A stretch of DNA of 64,000 bases from an uncultured Lachnospiraceae bacterium (GCA_910578555.1 CAJTPS010000001.1:1-64000), one strand, 5' to 3'. Positions 54,144 to 63,421 are shown, numbered from the stretch's first letter. Notes: generated from the sequence alone by a model not told the origin. Numbers and translations: made by a program.

Positions 54144-55826
54144 ATGTTAAACTACAAGCGTTACCGCAAAAATCCGGTGATCGATTATCCGGAGAGACAA
54201 TGGCCGAACAGGGAGATTGAGAAGGCGCCTGTATGGTGCAGCGTGGATCTGCGTGACGGTAATCAGGCACTGATCGATCCTATGGTCGTATCCGAGAAAA
54301 TTGAATTTTTTAATTATCTTATTAAACTTGGGTTCAAAGAGATTGAAATCGGTTTTCCGGCGGCCAGCCAGATCGAGTATGATTTCCTGCGGCAGTTGAT
54401 CGACCGCAGGCTGATTCCGGATGATGTGGTGGTTCAGGTATTGACGCAGTGCCGTGAGGAGCTGGTGGAGCGTACCTTCGAATCCATTCAGGGCTGTAAG
54501 CAGGCGATTGTCCATATATATAACTCCACATCTACTCTACAGCGCGACGTAGTATTTCATATGGACAGGGCACAGATCATTAATATAGCCGTGGAAGGCA
54601 CGAAGATGGTGAAGCGTCATGCGGAGAAATTCCCCGGCAGGATTATTCTGGAATATTCTCCGGAGAGTTTTACAGGGACGGAACTTGATTTTGCGCTGGA
54701 TATCTGTACCGCGGTGCAGGAAGAGTGGGGACCTACGAAAGAGAATCCCATGATCATTAATCTGCCTTCTACGGTGGAGATGAACACCCCGAATGTATAT
54801 GCTGACCAGATTGAATGGATGAATACCCATTTCAAAAACCGGGAGAGCATCATCTTAAGCGTGCATCCGCATAATGACAGAGGAACCGGTGTGGCAAGTG
54901 CAGAACTGGCACTGCTTGCGGGTGCTGATCGTGTGGAGGGTACTCTGTTCGGCAACGGGGAACGTACCGGTAATGTGGATATTATGAATATTGCCTATAA
55001 TATGTTTTCACAGGGCATTGATCCGAAGCTTGCAATTGAACATGTAAATGAAAGTATAGAGATCTATGAGAGATGCTGTAAGATACCGATCCATCCGAGA
55101 CATCCCTATGCGGGTAAGCTGGTGTTTACCGCATTCTCAGGTTCTCATCAGGATGCCATTAACAAGGGAGTTCATGCGCTGAAAGAACGTGGCAGCGAGA
55201 TCTGGCAGGTGCCGTATCTGCCGATTGACCCCGCGGATATCGGCAGGGAATACGAGCCGATTGTACGGATCAATTCTCAGTCCGGCAAGGGCGGCGTGGC
55301 CTTTATCATGGATACATATTTCGGATTCAAGCTGCCTAAGGGTATGCATAAGGAATTTGCAAATGTGATTCAGAAGATTTCCGAGAAACAGGGCGAGGTA
55401 TCCCCCGATCAGATTATGGACAGTTTCAGGGAACAGTATCTGGATCAGAAGGAGCCGATTCACTTCCGCAAGCTGCGTATGGATGACTTAAGCGGCGAGA
55501 CGAAGTCACAGTTCGATACGAAGGTTAAAGTGGCGTACACGGATGACGGTATAGAGAAGACATTTGAGGCCGTGGGTAACGGCCCGATTGATGCGGCGAA
55601 ACGCGGTCTGCAGGAAGCGCTGAATATAGACATTAAAATTCTGGATTACGAGGAGCATGCGCTGCAGAGCGGATCAAACTCCCAGGCGGCGGCCTACATT
55701 CATCTGCTGGATGTTGAGAGCGGCAGGGTGACTTACGGCGTGGGCGTGAGCTCTAATATTACGAGGGCTTCCGTGCGTGCGATTTTCTCGGCGGTAAACA
55801 GACTGGAGTTAGGGCAGCATAAGTAA
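54144..55826 (+). CDS. leuA: 2-isopropylmalate synthase (long LeuA type)
   Basis: This enzyme condenses 2-oxoisovalerate with acetyl-CoA in leucine synthesis. The 560 residues match the longer type 2 form: an extended N-terminus (NYKRYRKNPVIDYPERQWP), then DLRDGNQALIDPM, a metal site in SVHPHNDRGTGVA, and a C-terminal LeuA allosteric domain (about 430-560, leucine feedback). No leuBCD genes follow, and no T-box is visible in the 40-base leader, so it stands apart from a leucine operon. Confidence 0.93.
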   Translation: MLNYKRYRKNPVIDYPERQWPNREIEKAPVWCSVDLRDGNQALIDPMVVSEKIEFFNYLIKLGFKEIEIGFPAASQIEYDFLRQLIDRRLIPDDVVVQVLTQCREELVERTFESIQGCKQAIVHIYNSTSTLQRDVVFHMDRAQIINIAVEGTKMVKRHAEKFPGRIILEYSPESFTGTELDFALDICTAVQEEWGPTKENPMIINLPSTVEMNTPNVYADQIEWMNTHFKNRESIILSVHPHNDRGTGVASAELALLAGADRVEGTLFGNGERTGNVDIMNIAYNMFSQGIDPKLAIEHVNESIEIYERCCKIPIHPRHPYAGKLVFTAFSGSHQDAINKGVHALKERGSEIWQVPYLPIDPADIGREYEPIVRINSQSGKGGVAFIMDTYFGFKLPKGMHKEFANVIQKISEKQGEVSPDQIMDSFREQYLDQKEPIHFRKLRMDDLSGETKSQFDTKVKVAYTDDGIEKTFEAVGNGPIDAAKRGLQEALNIDIKILDYEEHALQSGSNSQAAAYIHLLDVESGRVTYGVGVSSNITRASVRAIFSAVNRLELGQHK

Positions 55827-55943
55827 GGCTGGCTGTTCTGCGAAAGTGGAGAGCGATAGTATAGAGCGGCAATGAACGGCACATGTGGATTGCGGCATGT
55901 GCGCGGACAGACGGATGCAATATTGAGATGTGGAGGTGTGTGC

Positions 55944-56660
55944 ATGGAACATCTGGAACAGCTTCGTAAATGGGTGAAAGAAAGTAACAATATCGTATTT
56001 TTCGGAGGCGCCGGGGTGTCCACCGAGAGCGGCATTCCGGATTTCAGGAGTGTGGACGGCCTGTATCACCAGCAGTATGATTACCCGCCGGAGACGATCT
56101 TAAGCCACACATTTTACCGGAAGAAAACGGATGAGTTTTACCGTTTCTACCGCGCCAAGATGCTGTGTCTGGATGCGAAACCGAATGCGGCACATCTGAA
56201 ACTGGCACAGTGGGAGCAGGAGGGAAAGCTGAAGGCGGTAATCACGCAGAATATCGACGGTCTGCATCAGGCTGCGGGAAGCAGGGTGGTATTGGAACTG
56301 CATGGGTCTGTACTGCGCAATTACTGTGAACAATGCGGCACATTCTATGATGTGGAGTACATCGTGAACTCGGAGGGCGTACCGGCGTGTACGTGCGGCG
56401 GCAGCATCAAGCCGGATGTGGTGTTGTATGAGGAAGGGCTGAATCAAAAAACACTTGCGGATGCAGTGCGTTATATCAGCGAGGCGGACGTGCTGATTGT
56501 GGGCGGTACTTCGCTGGCGGTCTACCCGGCGGCGGGACTTCTGGATTATTATACGGGCAATAAGCTTGTGCTGGTCAATAAGACACCTACGCCGAGGGAT
56601 TCCATAGCAGACCTGATCGTGCAAGGCAGTATCGGGGAGATTTTCTCGCAGCTGGATTAG
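55944..56660 (+). CDS. cobB: NAD-dependent protein deacylase (sirtuin)
   Basis: The 238 residues from ATG 55944 (after GGAGGTG) contain the NAD motif GAGVSTESGIPDFRS, the catalytic TQNIDGLHQAAGS with ELHGS, a four-Cys zinc module (CEQC and CTCGG) and the GGTSLAVYPAA motif. It removes acetyl or other acyl groups from lysines. The symbol is used in the sense of a generic bacterial sirtuin. It follows leuA by about 120 bases. Confidence 0.92.
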   Translation: MEHLEQLRKWVKESNNIVFFGGAGVSTESGIPDFRSVDGLYHQQYDYPPETILSHTFYRKKTDEFYRFYRAKMLCLDAKPNAAHLKLAQWEQEGKLKAVITQNIDGLHQAAGSRVVLELHGSVLRNYCEQCGTFYDVEYIVNSEGVPACTCGGSIKPDVVLYEEGLNQKTLADAVRYISEADVLIVGGTSLAVYPAAGLLDYYTGNKLVLVNKTPTPRDSIADLIVQGSIGEIFSQLD

Positions 56661-56823
56661 TGTGAGAAGAACTTCTAAAGACGTCCCGCCATTGGACGAG
56701 ACGCCAAGAAGTTCTAGGAGTTGCTTCACAACTCCGTCTCACACCAGAGAATGCCCAAAATACGGGCATTCTCCCAGACAAGCTTGCTTGTCTACGGATT
56801 ATGAGATTCCGCGAAGCGGAATC
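56661..56823 (+). repeat. compound hairpin element between the sirtuin and DUF951 genes
   Basis: The outer stem TGTGAGA/TCTCACA (56661-56667 with 56737-56743) encloses AGAACTTCT/AGAAGTTCT (56668-56715, itself containing CGTCC/GGACG) and GGAGTTG/CAACTCC (56717-56735). Then follow GAGAATGCCC/GGGCATTCTC (56747-56773), AGACAAGC/GCTTGTCT (56776-56793) and GATTCCGC/GCGGAATC (56805-56823). The whole gap is base-paired. The 56747 hairpin shares GAGAATGCC arms with the terminator at 11695. Confidence 0.8.
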
Positions 56824-56847
56824 ATGGGGATAGTATGAGAGGGAACA

Positions 56848-57042
56848 ATGGATATTAAAGTAGGCGATATTTTACAGCTTAAGAAGCAACACCCCTGCGG
56901 CTCTAAGGAGTGGGAGGTGCTGCGGATTGGCGCGGATTTCCGGTTGAAATGCATGGGCTGCGGACATCAGATCATGATTCCACGGGTAAAGGCGGAGAAG
57001 AATGTGAAGAATATTTCCAAGTCTGCAAAGAACGCAGATTAA
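56848..57042 (+). CDS. DUF951 protein
   Basis: This 64-residue protein is a typical DUF951 member: VGDILQLKKQHPCGSKEWEV, then GADFRLKCMGCGHQIMIPR, a small beta-barrel with a CxxC pair. It is often encoded near rpsF-ssb-rpsR in Firmicutes, as here. Its function is not known. Confidence 0.92.
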   Translation: MDIKVGDILQLKKQHPCGSKEWEVLRIGADFRLKCMGCGHQIMIPRVKAEKNVKNISKSAKNAD

Positions 57043-57098
57043 GAAATATTACGGTTCGTGAGGGAGCCGGGAGTGGGAGCCGGGGACTGAAAAAACAC

Positions 57099-57127
57099 TT
57101 GCAGATTGCGCGTTCCTGTGGTATGAT
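57099..57127 (+). promoter_or_regulatory. rpsF-ssb-rpsR promoter
   Basis: TTGCAG (57099-57104), a 17-base spacer and TATGAT (57122-57127) with TG one base upstream lie 93 bases before rpsF. Confidence 0.8.
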
Positions 57128-57133
57128 AAGTAA

Positions 57134-57219
57134 CCGTGATATATTAACGTGACCGTAAGGTCAATCATCCTTGCTCCTTTGCAAGAGAAGGGGCCAGAGA
57201 CCAAAAGGAGGAAAAGAGC
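57134..57219 (+). promoter_or_regulatory. rpsF leader, possible S6:S18 binding structure
   Basis: The transcribed leader contains GACC-GTAA-GGTC and CTTGC-TCCTTT-GCAAG hairpins and an ACCG/CCG-containing segment before the AAAGGAGG ribosome site. In many Firmicutes this position holds an RNA that binds the S6:S18 complex for feedback control. The assignment here rests mainly on position. Confidence 0.4.
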
Positions 57220-57510
57220 ATGAACAAATACGAGTTAGCCGTTGTTGTTAGTGCAAAGATCGAAGATGACGAGAGAGCCGCTACTTTAGAGAAAGCCAAG
57301 GCTCTGGTAGAAAGATTCGGCGGACAGATTACGAACGTGGACGACTGGGGTAAGAAGAGACTGGCGTACGAAGTCCAGAAGATGAAGGAAGCCTACTACT
57401 ATTTCATCCAGTTCGACGCGGAGAGCAACGTTCCGGCCGAGATCGAGAGCCGTATCCGTATTATGGATAATGTCATCAGATACCTGTGCGTAAGACAAGA
57501 CGAGAAATAG
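57220..57510 (+). CDS. rpsF: 30S ribosomal protein S6
   Basis: The 96 residues match S6 (NKYELAVVVSAKIEDDER, VDDWGKKRLAYEVQKMKEAYYYFI, NVIRYLCVR). It binds S18 on the small-subunit platform. It is the first gene of the conserved rpsF-ssb-rpsR operon, with a strong AAAAGGAGG ribosome site. Confidence 0.97.
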   Translation: MNKYELAVVVSAKIEDDERAATLEKAKALVERFGGQITNVDDWGKKRLAYEVQKMKEAYYYFIQFDAESNVPAEIESRIRIMDNVIRYLCVRQDEK

Positions 57511-57522
57511 AAAGAGGTATTT

Positions 57523-57963
57523 ATGAACAAAGTAATACTTATGGGGCGTTTGACAAGAGATCCTGAAGTGAGATACTCTCAGGGCGAGAACGCTACGGCA
57601 GTAGCAAGATACACGTTGGCAGTAGACCGCAGGTTTAATCGTAATAATGATGATCAGACCGCAGATTTTATTAACTGTGTTGCCTTTGGCAGATCGGGCG
57701 AGTTTGCGGAGAAGTATTTTCATAAAGGTACGAAGATCGCGATTACAGGGCGTATCCAGACAGGAAGCTATACCAATAAGGATGGCGTCAAGGTGTATAC
57801 AACAGATATCGTAGTAGAAGATCAGGAGTTTGCTGAGAGCAAGAACAGCGCCGGGAACAGCGACGGGGGATTTGCTCCTGCGGGAAGACCTGCGCCGGCA
57901 GCAGCCGGAGACGGATTTATGAATATTCCTGACGGGATCGACGAGGAACTGCCGTTCAACTAA
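57523..57963 (+). CDS. ssb: single-stranded DNA-binding protein
   Basis: The 146 residues contain the OB fold (MNKVILMGRLTRDPEVRYS, FINCVAFGR, GRIQTGSYTNKDG). A Gly/Ala/Pro-rich linker follows, and the acidic tip DEELPFN, through which SSB recruits repair and replication proteins. It lies between rpsF and rpsR in the usual order. Confidence 0.97.
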   Translation: MNKVILMGRLTRDPEVRYSQGENATAVARYTLAVDRRFNRNNDDQTADFINCVAFGRSGEFAEKYFHKGTKIAITGRIQTGSYTNKDGVKVYTTDIVVEDQEFAESKNSAGNSDGGFAPAGRPAPAAAGDGFMNIPDGIDEELPFN

Positions 57964-57992
57964 TTGTTTGAATTTAGAAGGAGGCAAAGACC

Positions 57993-58256
57993 ATGGCATA
58001 TAATAAAACAGACAAGCCGGATTTCCCTGCAAAGAAAAAGGGCGGAATGCGCAGAAGAAAAAAAGTATGTGTTTTCTGCGGTAAAGATAATGTGATTGAT
58101 TACAAGGATACAAACAAACTGAAGAGATATGTATCCGAGAGAGGTAAGATTCTTCCCAGAAGAATTACCGGTAACTGTGCAAAGCACCAGCGTGCGTTGA
58201 CAGCGGCGATCAAGCGTGCAAGACACGTAGCGCTTATGCCCTATGTACAGGATTAA
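57993..58256 (+). CDS. rpsR: 30S ribosomal protein S18
   Basis: The 87 residues are S18 (RRRKKVCVFCGKDNVIDYKD, GKILPRRITGNCAKHQR). Two to three Cys residues near the N-terminus (CVFC) indicate the zinc-binding form. AGAAGGAGG precedes the start, and a terminator follows. Confidence 0.97.
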   Translation: MAYNKTDKPDFPAKKKGGMRRRKKVCVFCGKDNVIDYKDTNKLKRYVSERGKILPRRITGNCAKHQRALTAAIKRARHVALMPYVQD

Positions 58257-58271
58257 TTAACGTTAATAAAG

Positions 58272-58320
58272 AAGCTGTTGCCGAAGCGGGTTTATGATCT
58301 GCTGAAGCGGCAGCTTTTTT
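58272..58320 (+). terminator. rpsR operon terminator
   Basis: An AAGCTG...CAGCTT stem (58272-58277 with 58311-58316), with GCCG/CGGC pairing further inside, is followed by T6. Confidence 0.75.
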
Positions 58321-58379
58321 CTGGTCAGAAGTTTTTCAGATTATTTAAATTTGCCCGGTGAAGCGCATCAATATACTTT

Positions 58380-58408
58380 TTGACTACCATATCCTGTCAT
58401 TTTATAGT
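58380..58408 (+). promoter_or_regulatory. gdpP promoter
   Basis: TTGACT (58380-58385), a 17-base spacer and TATAGT (58403-58408) lie about 100 bases before gdpP. A second extended -10 element (TGCTATACT, 58451-58459) lies downstream and could be an additional start. Confidence 0.75.
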
Positions 58409-58505
58409 GAAAAAGCTCTATATATTGGAGTAGCACGAATCTGTAAAAAATGCTATACTTATGATGGCGTGTAAGCTGATATTGGAAAAATAAAGAGATG
58501 AAAAA

Positions 58506-60566
58506 ATGATGAAAAACAGTGTAAAGCTAAAGGGAAGATTGAAGTCCTACCTGCAGTCTTCTTTATATCTGGGATTCTTACTGATTGTTGTGGATGTTCT
58601 GATCTATATGATAGATTATAGAGCGGGATTGATACTCAGCGGGTTTATTATATTCTATATTGCTATTATCCTGTCGATGATGTTCTATAATAAGCCGATC
58701 ATCATGAATGAACTGGTCAGTTTTGCGACGCAGTACGGACAGATTCAGAGAAGGCTTCTGCGGGACCTGGAACTTCCCCATGCGCTTTTGGATGACGGAG
58801 GCAGGATCATCTGGACCAACATTGCGTTTGAGAAGATGGTACACCAGGACAAAGGATATCGCAAGTCTGTTACTTCCCTGTTCCCTTCTATTACGAAGGA
58901 CAAGTTCCCCGGCGTGAATGATGAGGACGAAGTAGAGTTTGATGTGGAATATGATTCCGGCAATTATATTGCCAAAATGAAGAAGATCTCGCTGAAAGAG
59001 ATGGCAGAGAACAGTGATATCATAGAGGCTAAAGGGTACGAAGGGTATCTGATCGCCTTATATCTGTTTGACGAGACAGCACTTAAGATTGCCTTGAAAG
59101 AAGTGGATGACCAGTCTCTGGCAGTCGTGCACATTTATCTGGATAACTACGACGAGGCATTAGAGAGCGTGGAGGAAGTCAGACGTTCGCTGCTGACTGC
59201 TTTGATTGAACGTAAGATCAACAAATATATTGCTTCTCTGGATGGTATCTGTAAGAAGCTGGAGAAGGATAAGTACTTTGTTATTATGCGCAAAGAGGCG
59301 GCGCTGCAGATGCAGGAGAACCGGTTCGACCTGCTGGAGGATGTTAAGACGGTTAATATCGGTAATGAGATGGCGGTAACGATCAGTATCGGTATGGGCC
59401 TGGATGGATTAAGCTATACACAGAACTATGAGTTTGCGCGTAATGCGATTGATATTGCGCTGGGACGCGGCGGTGACCAGGCGGTAGTCAAGATGCCTGA
59501 GAATGTCGCATATTACGGCGGCAAGAGCCAGCAGATGGAGAAGAGTACCCGCGTGAAAGCGAGAGTAAAGGCACACGCACTTAAGGAGATCATTGCAGTC
59601 AAAGACGAGATCTACGTCATGGGACACCGCATGGGCGATGCGGACAGCTTTGGTGCGGCCGTGGGTATCTACAGAGTTGCCGAAGTATTGAATAAGAAGG
59701 CGCATATCGTACTGAACGATGTCAGCGCGTCGATTCAGCCGATGGTGGATACGTTTTTAAATAACAGTACTTATGAAGAGAATATGATTGTTAACAATGC
59801 ACAGGCGCTGGAGATGGTCGGAAGCAATGCGGTACTTGTGGTGGTGGATGTCAACAAGCCCAGTATCACGGAATGTCCGGAACTGCTAAAGCGTTGCAAA
59901 TCCGTGGTTGTGCTGGATCATCACAGGCAGGGGTCGGAAGTGATAGAGAATGCGACGCTGTCTTACATAGAGGCTTACGCTTCTTCCGCGTGTGAGATGG
60001 TGTCGGAGATCCTGCAGTATATCGGTGACAATCTGAAATTGCGTCCGGAAGAAGCGGACTGCATGTATTCCGGTATCATGATCGATACGAACAATTTTAT
60101 GACGAAGACAGGCGTCAGAACTTTTGAGGCGGCTGCATTTCTGCGGAGGAACGGGGCGGATGTGACTCGTGTCCGCAAACTGTTCCGGGACGATGCTGCG
60201 GAGTATAAGGCGAAAGCGGACGCTGTCAGTCAGGCGGAAATCTACAGGCAGTTTTACGCGATATCCGTATGTACGGGTGAAGACGTGGCGAGCCCGACTG
60301 TGGTGGGCGCACAGGCGGCCAATGAGCTGCTGAACATTAAGGGAATAAAAGCAAGCTTTATCCTGACACCATACAATGGTATTATATATATCAGTGCACG
60401 CTCCATAGATGAGGTGAACGTACAGGTGATCATGGAACGGATGGGCGGCGGCGGACATTTGAACGTGGCGGGCGCCCAGATCGAGAACGGGACGATCGAG
60501 GAAGGCATCGTAACGATCAAGAGAACACTGGACGCGATGATTGCAGAAGGGGAACTGGACGCATAG
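58506..60566 (+). CDS. gdpP: cyclic di-AMP phosphodiesterase GdpP
   Basis: GdpP hydrolyses c-di-AMP to pApA at the membrane. The 686 residues comprise two transmembrane segments (about 16-60), a PAS-like domain (about 80-160), a degenerate GGDEF domain (about 175-305) and DHH/DHHA1 phosphoesterase domains. Metal motifs are GHRMGDADSFG (about residue 372), DVNKPS, DHHRQG (about 470) and GGGGHLNVAGAQ. It starts the gdpP-rplI-dnaB cluster, the standard Firmicute order. It opposes CdaA, encoded 7.5 kb upstream. Confidence 0.96.
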   Translation: MMKNSVKLKGRLKSYLQSSLYLGFLLIVVDVLIYMIDYRAGLILSGFIIFYIAIILSMMFYNKPIIMNELVSFATQYGQIQRRLLRDLELPHALLDDGGRIIWTNIAFEKMVHQDKGYRKSVTSLFPSITKDKFPGVNDEDEVEFDVEYDSGNYIAKMKKISLKEMAENSDIIEAKGYEGYLIALYLFDETALKIALKEVDDQSLAVVHIYLDNYDEALESVEEVRRSLLTALIERKINKYIASLDGICKKLEKDKYFVIMRKEAALQMQENRFDLLEDVKTVNIGNEMAVTISIGMGLDGLSYTQNYEFARNAIDIALGRGGDQAVVKMPENVAYYGGKSQQMEKSTRVKARVKAHALKEIIAVKDEIYVMGHRMGDADSFGAAVGIYRVAEVLNKKAHIVLNDVSASIQPMVDTFLNNSTYEENMIVNNAQALEMVGSNAVLVVVDVNKPSITECPELLKRCKSVVVLDHHRQGSEVIENATLSYIEAYASSACEMVSEILQYIGDNLKLRPEEADCMYSGIMIDTNNFMTKTGVRTFEAAAFLRRNGADVTRVRKLFRDDAAEYKAKADAVSQAEIYRQFYAISVCTGEDVASPTVVGAQAANELLNIKGIKASFILTPYNGIIYISARSIDEVNVQVIMERMGGGGHLNVAGAQIENGTIEEGIVTIKRTLDAMIAEGELDA

Positions 60567-60596
60567 GAAGTGCACGGGGAACGGAGGATTAGAATA

Positions 60597-61052
60597 ATGA
60601 AGGTTATTTTACTGGAAGATGTGAAATCGCTGGGCAAAAAAGGTGAGATCGTGAATGTGAGCGACGGATATGCCAGAAATTTTGTTTTGCCCAAGAAATT
60701 AGGCGTGGAGGCAAACTCCGCAAATATGAATGATCTGAAATTACAGAAGGCAAATGCGGATAAAGTGGCGCAGGAGCAGTATGAAGCCGCACAGGAACTT
60801 GCGAAGGTACTGGAAACGAAGGAAGTGGTTCTCACGATGAAATCCGGTGAGGGCGGACGAGCGTTCGGCTCCGTATCCTCGAAGGAGATCGCGGCGGCGG
60901 CTAAGAGCCAGTGTGGTCTGGAACTGGATAAGAAGAAGATTCAGCTGCCGGAGGCGATCAAGGCGCTTGGCGTTTACGAAGTGGGTGTAAAGCTGCATCC
61001 GAAGGTAAACGGAAAGCTTAAAGTGAAGGTCATGGAAGAAGGCGCGAAGTAA
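60597..61052 (+). CDS. rplI: 50S ribosomal protein L9
   Basis: The 151 residues start at ATG 60597 after CGGAGG: MKVILLEDVKSLGKKGEIV, then VSDGYARNFVLPKKL, a connecting helix, and a C-terminal domain with GGRAFGSVSSKEIA. It lies between gdpP and dnaB. Confidence 0.96.
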   Translation: MKVILLEDVKSLGKKGEIVNVSDGYARNFVLPKKLGVEANSANMNDLKLQKANADKVAQEQYEAAQELAKVLETKEVVLTMKSGEGGRAFGSVSSKEIAAAAKSQCGLELDKKKIQLPEAIKALGVYEVGVKLHPKVNGKLKVKVMEEGAK

Positions 61053-61161
61053 TGTATTATGGTCCGCGTACAGTGTATGCGGTGTGTGCTAAAGAGCGGG
61101 GACAGAACACAAAATGAGAACTTATAGCTCAAAAGCATGAAGATAAGGCAGGTGGCAGATA

Positions 61162-62493
61162 TTGGAGGAGGCGCTCCTGAAAAGAATATTACCCCATAGC
61201 ATAGAGGCGGAACAGTCTGTCATCGGTTCCATGATCATGGACAGGGAGGCGATCGTGGTTGCATCGGAAATCGTGCTCGGAGAGGACTTCTACAACAGAC
61301 AGTACGGTGTCTTGTTTGACACCATGGTAGAGTTGAACGACGAGAGCAGACCGGTAGATCTGGTTACTTTACAGGACCGTCTGAAAGAGAAGGATGTGCC
61401 GCCGGAAGTGAGCAGTCTGGAATTTATCCGTGATCTGATCACAGCAGTGCCGACATCCGCAAATGTGAAATACTATGCTAATATTGTGGCAGAAAAGGCT
61501 ACCCTGCGGAAACTGATCCGCTTGAATGAAGAGATTGCCAATACCTGTTATGTGGGCAAGGACAGTCTGGAAGATATTCTGGCAGATACGGAGAAGAGGG
61601 TTTTTGATCTGGTACAGCGAAGGAACACGGGTGAGTTCGTGCCGATCCGGCAGATCGTTATGAATGCCATGGATCATATCGAAAAGGCATCCCATAATAA
61701 AGGAAATGTCACCGGCGTTGCTACCGGATTTCTGGATCTGGATTACAGGACGGCCGGTATGCAGCCTTCTGACCTCATTCTGGTAGCGGCGAGGCCTTCC
61801 ATGGGTAAAACCGCATTTGTTTTAAATATGGCCCAATATGTGGCTTTTAAGCAGGATAAGACGGTGGCGATCTTCAGCTTGGAGATGTCTAAGGAACAAC
61901 TGGTCAATAGACTCTTTTCCATGGAGTCCAAGGTGGATTCTCAGCACCTTAGAACAGGTAATCTGTCTGACGCCGAATGGGAGAAGCTGATCGAGAGTGC
62001 GGGTGTGATCGGCAAGTCGCATTTGATCATTGATGATACGCCCGGAATCAGTATATCGGAACTGCGGTCCAAATGTCGTAAGTACAAGCTGGAACATAAT
62101 CTGGAAATGATTATTATCGATTATCTGCAGCTGATGTCCGGAAGCGGTAAATCAACAGATTCCAGACAGCAGGAGATATCGGATATATCCCGGTCACTCA
62201 AGGCGCTTGCCAGAGAACTGCATGTACCCGTGATTGCGTTATCCCAGCTCAGCCGTGCGGTGGAGCAGAGACCGGATCACAGACCGATGCTGTCTGATCT
62301 GCGTGAGTCCGGTGCGATCGAGCAGGATGCCGATGTGGTCATGTTTATATACAGAGATGATTATTATAATAAAGATACGGAGAAGAAAGGAATCGCGGAA
62401 ATTATTATTGCGAAGCAGAGAAACGGTCCGATCGGCACTGTGGAACTGGTATGGCTGCCTGATTTCACAAAGTTTGCCAATCTGCAGAAGTAA
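61162..62493 (+). CDS. dnaB: replicative DNA helicase DnaB (DnaC of Bacillus)
   Basis: This is the hexameric helicase that unwinds the replication fork. The TTG start gives 443 residues: an N-terminal primase-interaction domain (PHSIEAEQSVIGSM), a linker, and a RecA-like domain with Walker A (ARPSMGKTAFVLNMA), Walker B (MIIIDYLQLMSG) and LRESGAIEQDADVV. GGTGG lies upstream of the TTG. A terminator follows. Confidence 0.96.
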   Translation: MEEALLKRILPHSIEAEQSVIGSMIMDREAIVVASEIVLGEDFYNRQYGVLFDTMVELNDESRPVDLVTLQDRLKEKDVPPEVSSLEFIRDLITAVPTSANVKYYANIVAEKATLRKLIRLNEEIANTCYVGKDSLEDILADTEKRVFDLVQRRNTGEFVPIRQIVMNAMDHIEKASHNKGNVTGVATGFLDLDYRTAGMQPSDLILVAARPSMGKTAFVLNMAQYVAFKQDKTVAIFSLEMSKEQLVNRLFSMESKVDSQHLRTGNLSDAEWEKLIESAGVIGKSHLIIDDTPGISISELRSKCRKYKLEHNLEMIIIDYLQLMSGSGKSTDSRQQEISDISRSLKALARELHVPVIALSQLSRAVEQRPDHRPMLSDLRESGAIEQDADVVMFIYRDDYYNKDTEKKGIAEIIIAKQRNGPIGTVELVWLPDFTKFANLQK

Positions 62494-62549
62494 TTATTTC
62501 TCTGGCATATGCAAGGTTTGAGAAGTGGATTTTAATAATTTTTTTTACG

Positions 62550-62587
62550 AAAGAGACAACCATAAGCGGGGGTCTCTTTATTTTTTT
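62550..62587 (+). terminator. dnaB terminator
   Basis: AAAGAGAC (62550-62557) pairs with GTCTCTTT (62572-62579), followed by an A and T7. Confidence 0.88.
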
Positions 62588-62665
62588 ACAGGAGAGTGTG
62601 TCCTTTGAAATAGAAGCCCATTGGGCAATGGTGCGCAGCTTGATTAAGGAAAAGGGGGAGTCGGA

Positions 62666-63421
62666 ATGGAAGAGAAAACAATTTATTACATATCGGAGGC
62701 GGCTAAGAAAGTACAAGTTGAGAGCCATGTGCTGCGCTATTGGGAGGATGAACTGAAGCTTCCTATTAAACGCAATGAGATGGGGCATCGGTATTATACG
62801 GATCAGGACATTAAGCAGCTGCAGCAGATCAAACTGTTGAAAGAGCAGGGGCTGCAGCTTAAGGCAATCCGTACCGTTCTGTTCAAGATTCCGCCTGTGT
62901 CGGGAGGGAGTAACGGAAAGCAGACTGTGCCGGGGCAGGTTGAAGGCGCAGCGCAGAGCGGGGAAGGGACGGCGGCTGGTACGGATTGTGCAGGATGGCA
63001 GAATAAGTCGGGAATCCGGGAGGAGAGTTTGATGAATATGGTTAAAGAAACTGTGAAGGAGAAAACGGAAGAAAAAAATCAGAACAAGGAACACAGATAT
63101 GCGGTAGCGCTGCCAGGAGAGGAAGGAAGCGCTATGCCGCAGAAACAGGAGGATGACGCTGAGAGAAAACAGAAGGCTGCAAGGCTGCAGTATCTGCTGC
63201 AGCATATGATCACCGAAGCGGTCAGATCAGCCAACCGGGAACTGTGTACGGACGTAAAAGAAAGCATTATCAAGGAGCTGGATTATCAGTTCAGGATGCA
63301 GGAGGAACGGGATGAAGAGCGCTGGAAACAGGAGGAAGAGCATTATCGCAGGATTGATGAGATGATCAGAGACCGTCATAAGCCGAGGGAGAAACCGGGG
63401 AAAAATAAGAAGAAGATATGA
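62666..63421 (+). CDS. MerR-type DNA-binding protein with a coiled-coil tail
   Basis: The 251-residue protein has an N-terminal MerR-type winged helix (YYISEAAKKVQVESHVLRYWED, then MGHRYYTDQDIKQLQQI). A long linker follows, and a highly charged helical C-terminus (about 155-245, QEERDEERWKQEEEHYRR). No effector domain is seen. The layout recalls RacA, a MerR-fold chromosome-anchoring protein of Bacillus, but I cannot tell whether this one regulates transcription or organises DNA. It is monocistronic after dnaB. GGGGGAG precedes the start. Confidence 0.82.
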   Translation: MEEKTIYYISEAAKKVQVESHVLRYWEDELKLPIKRNEMGHRYYTDQDIKQLQQIKLLKEQGLQLKAIRTVLFKIPPVSGGSNGKQTVPGQVEGAAQSGEGTAAGTDCAGWQNKSGIREESLMNMVKETVKEKTEEKNQNKEHRYAVALPGEEGSAMPQKQEDDAERKQKAARLQYLLQHMITEAVRSANRELCTDVKESIIKELDYQFRMQEERDEERWKQEEEHYRRIDEMIRDRHKPREKPGKNKKKI

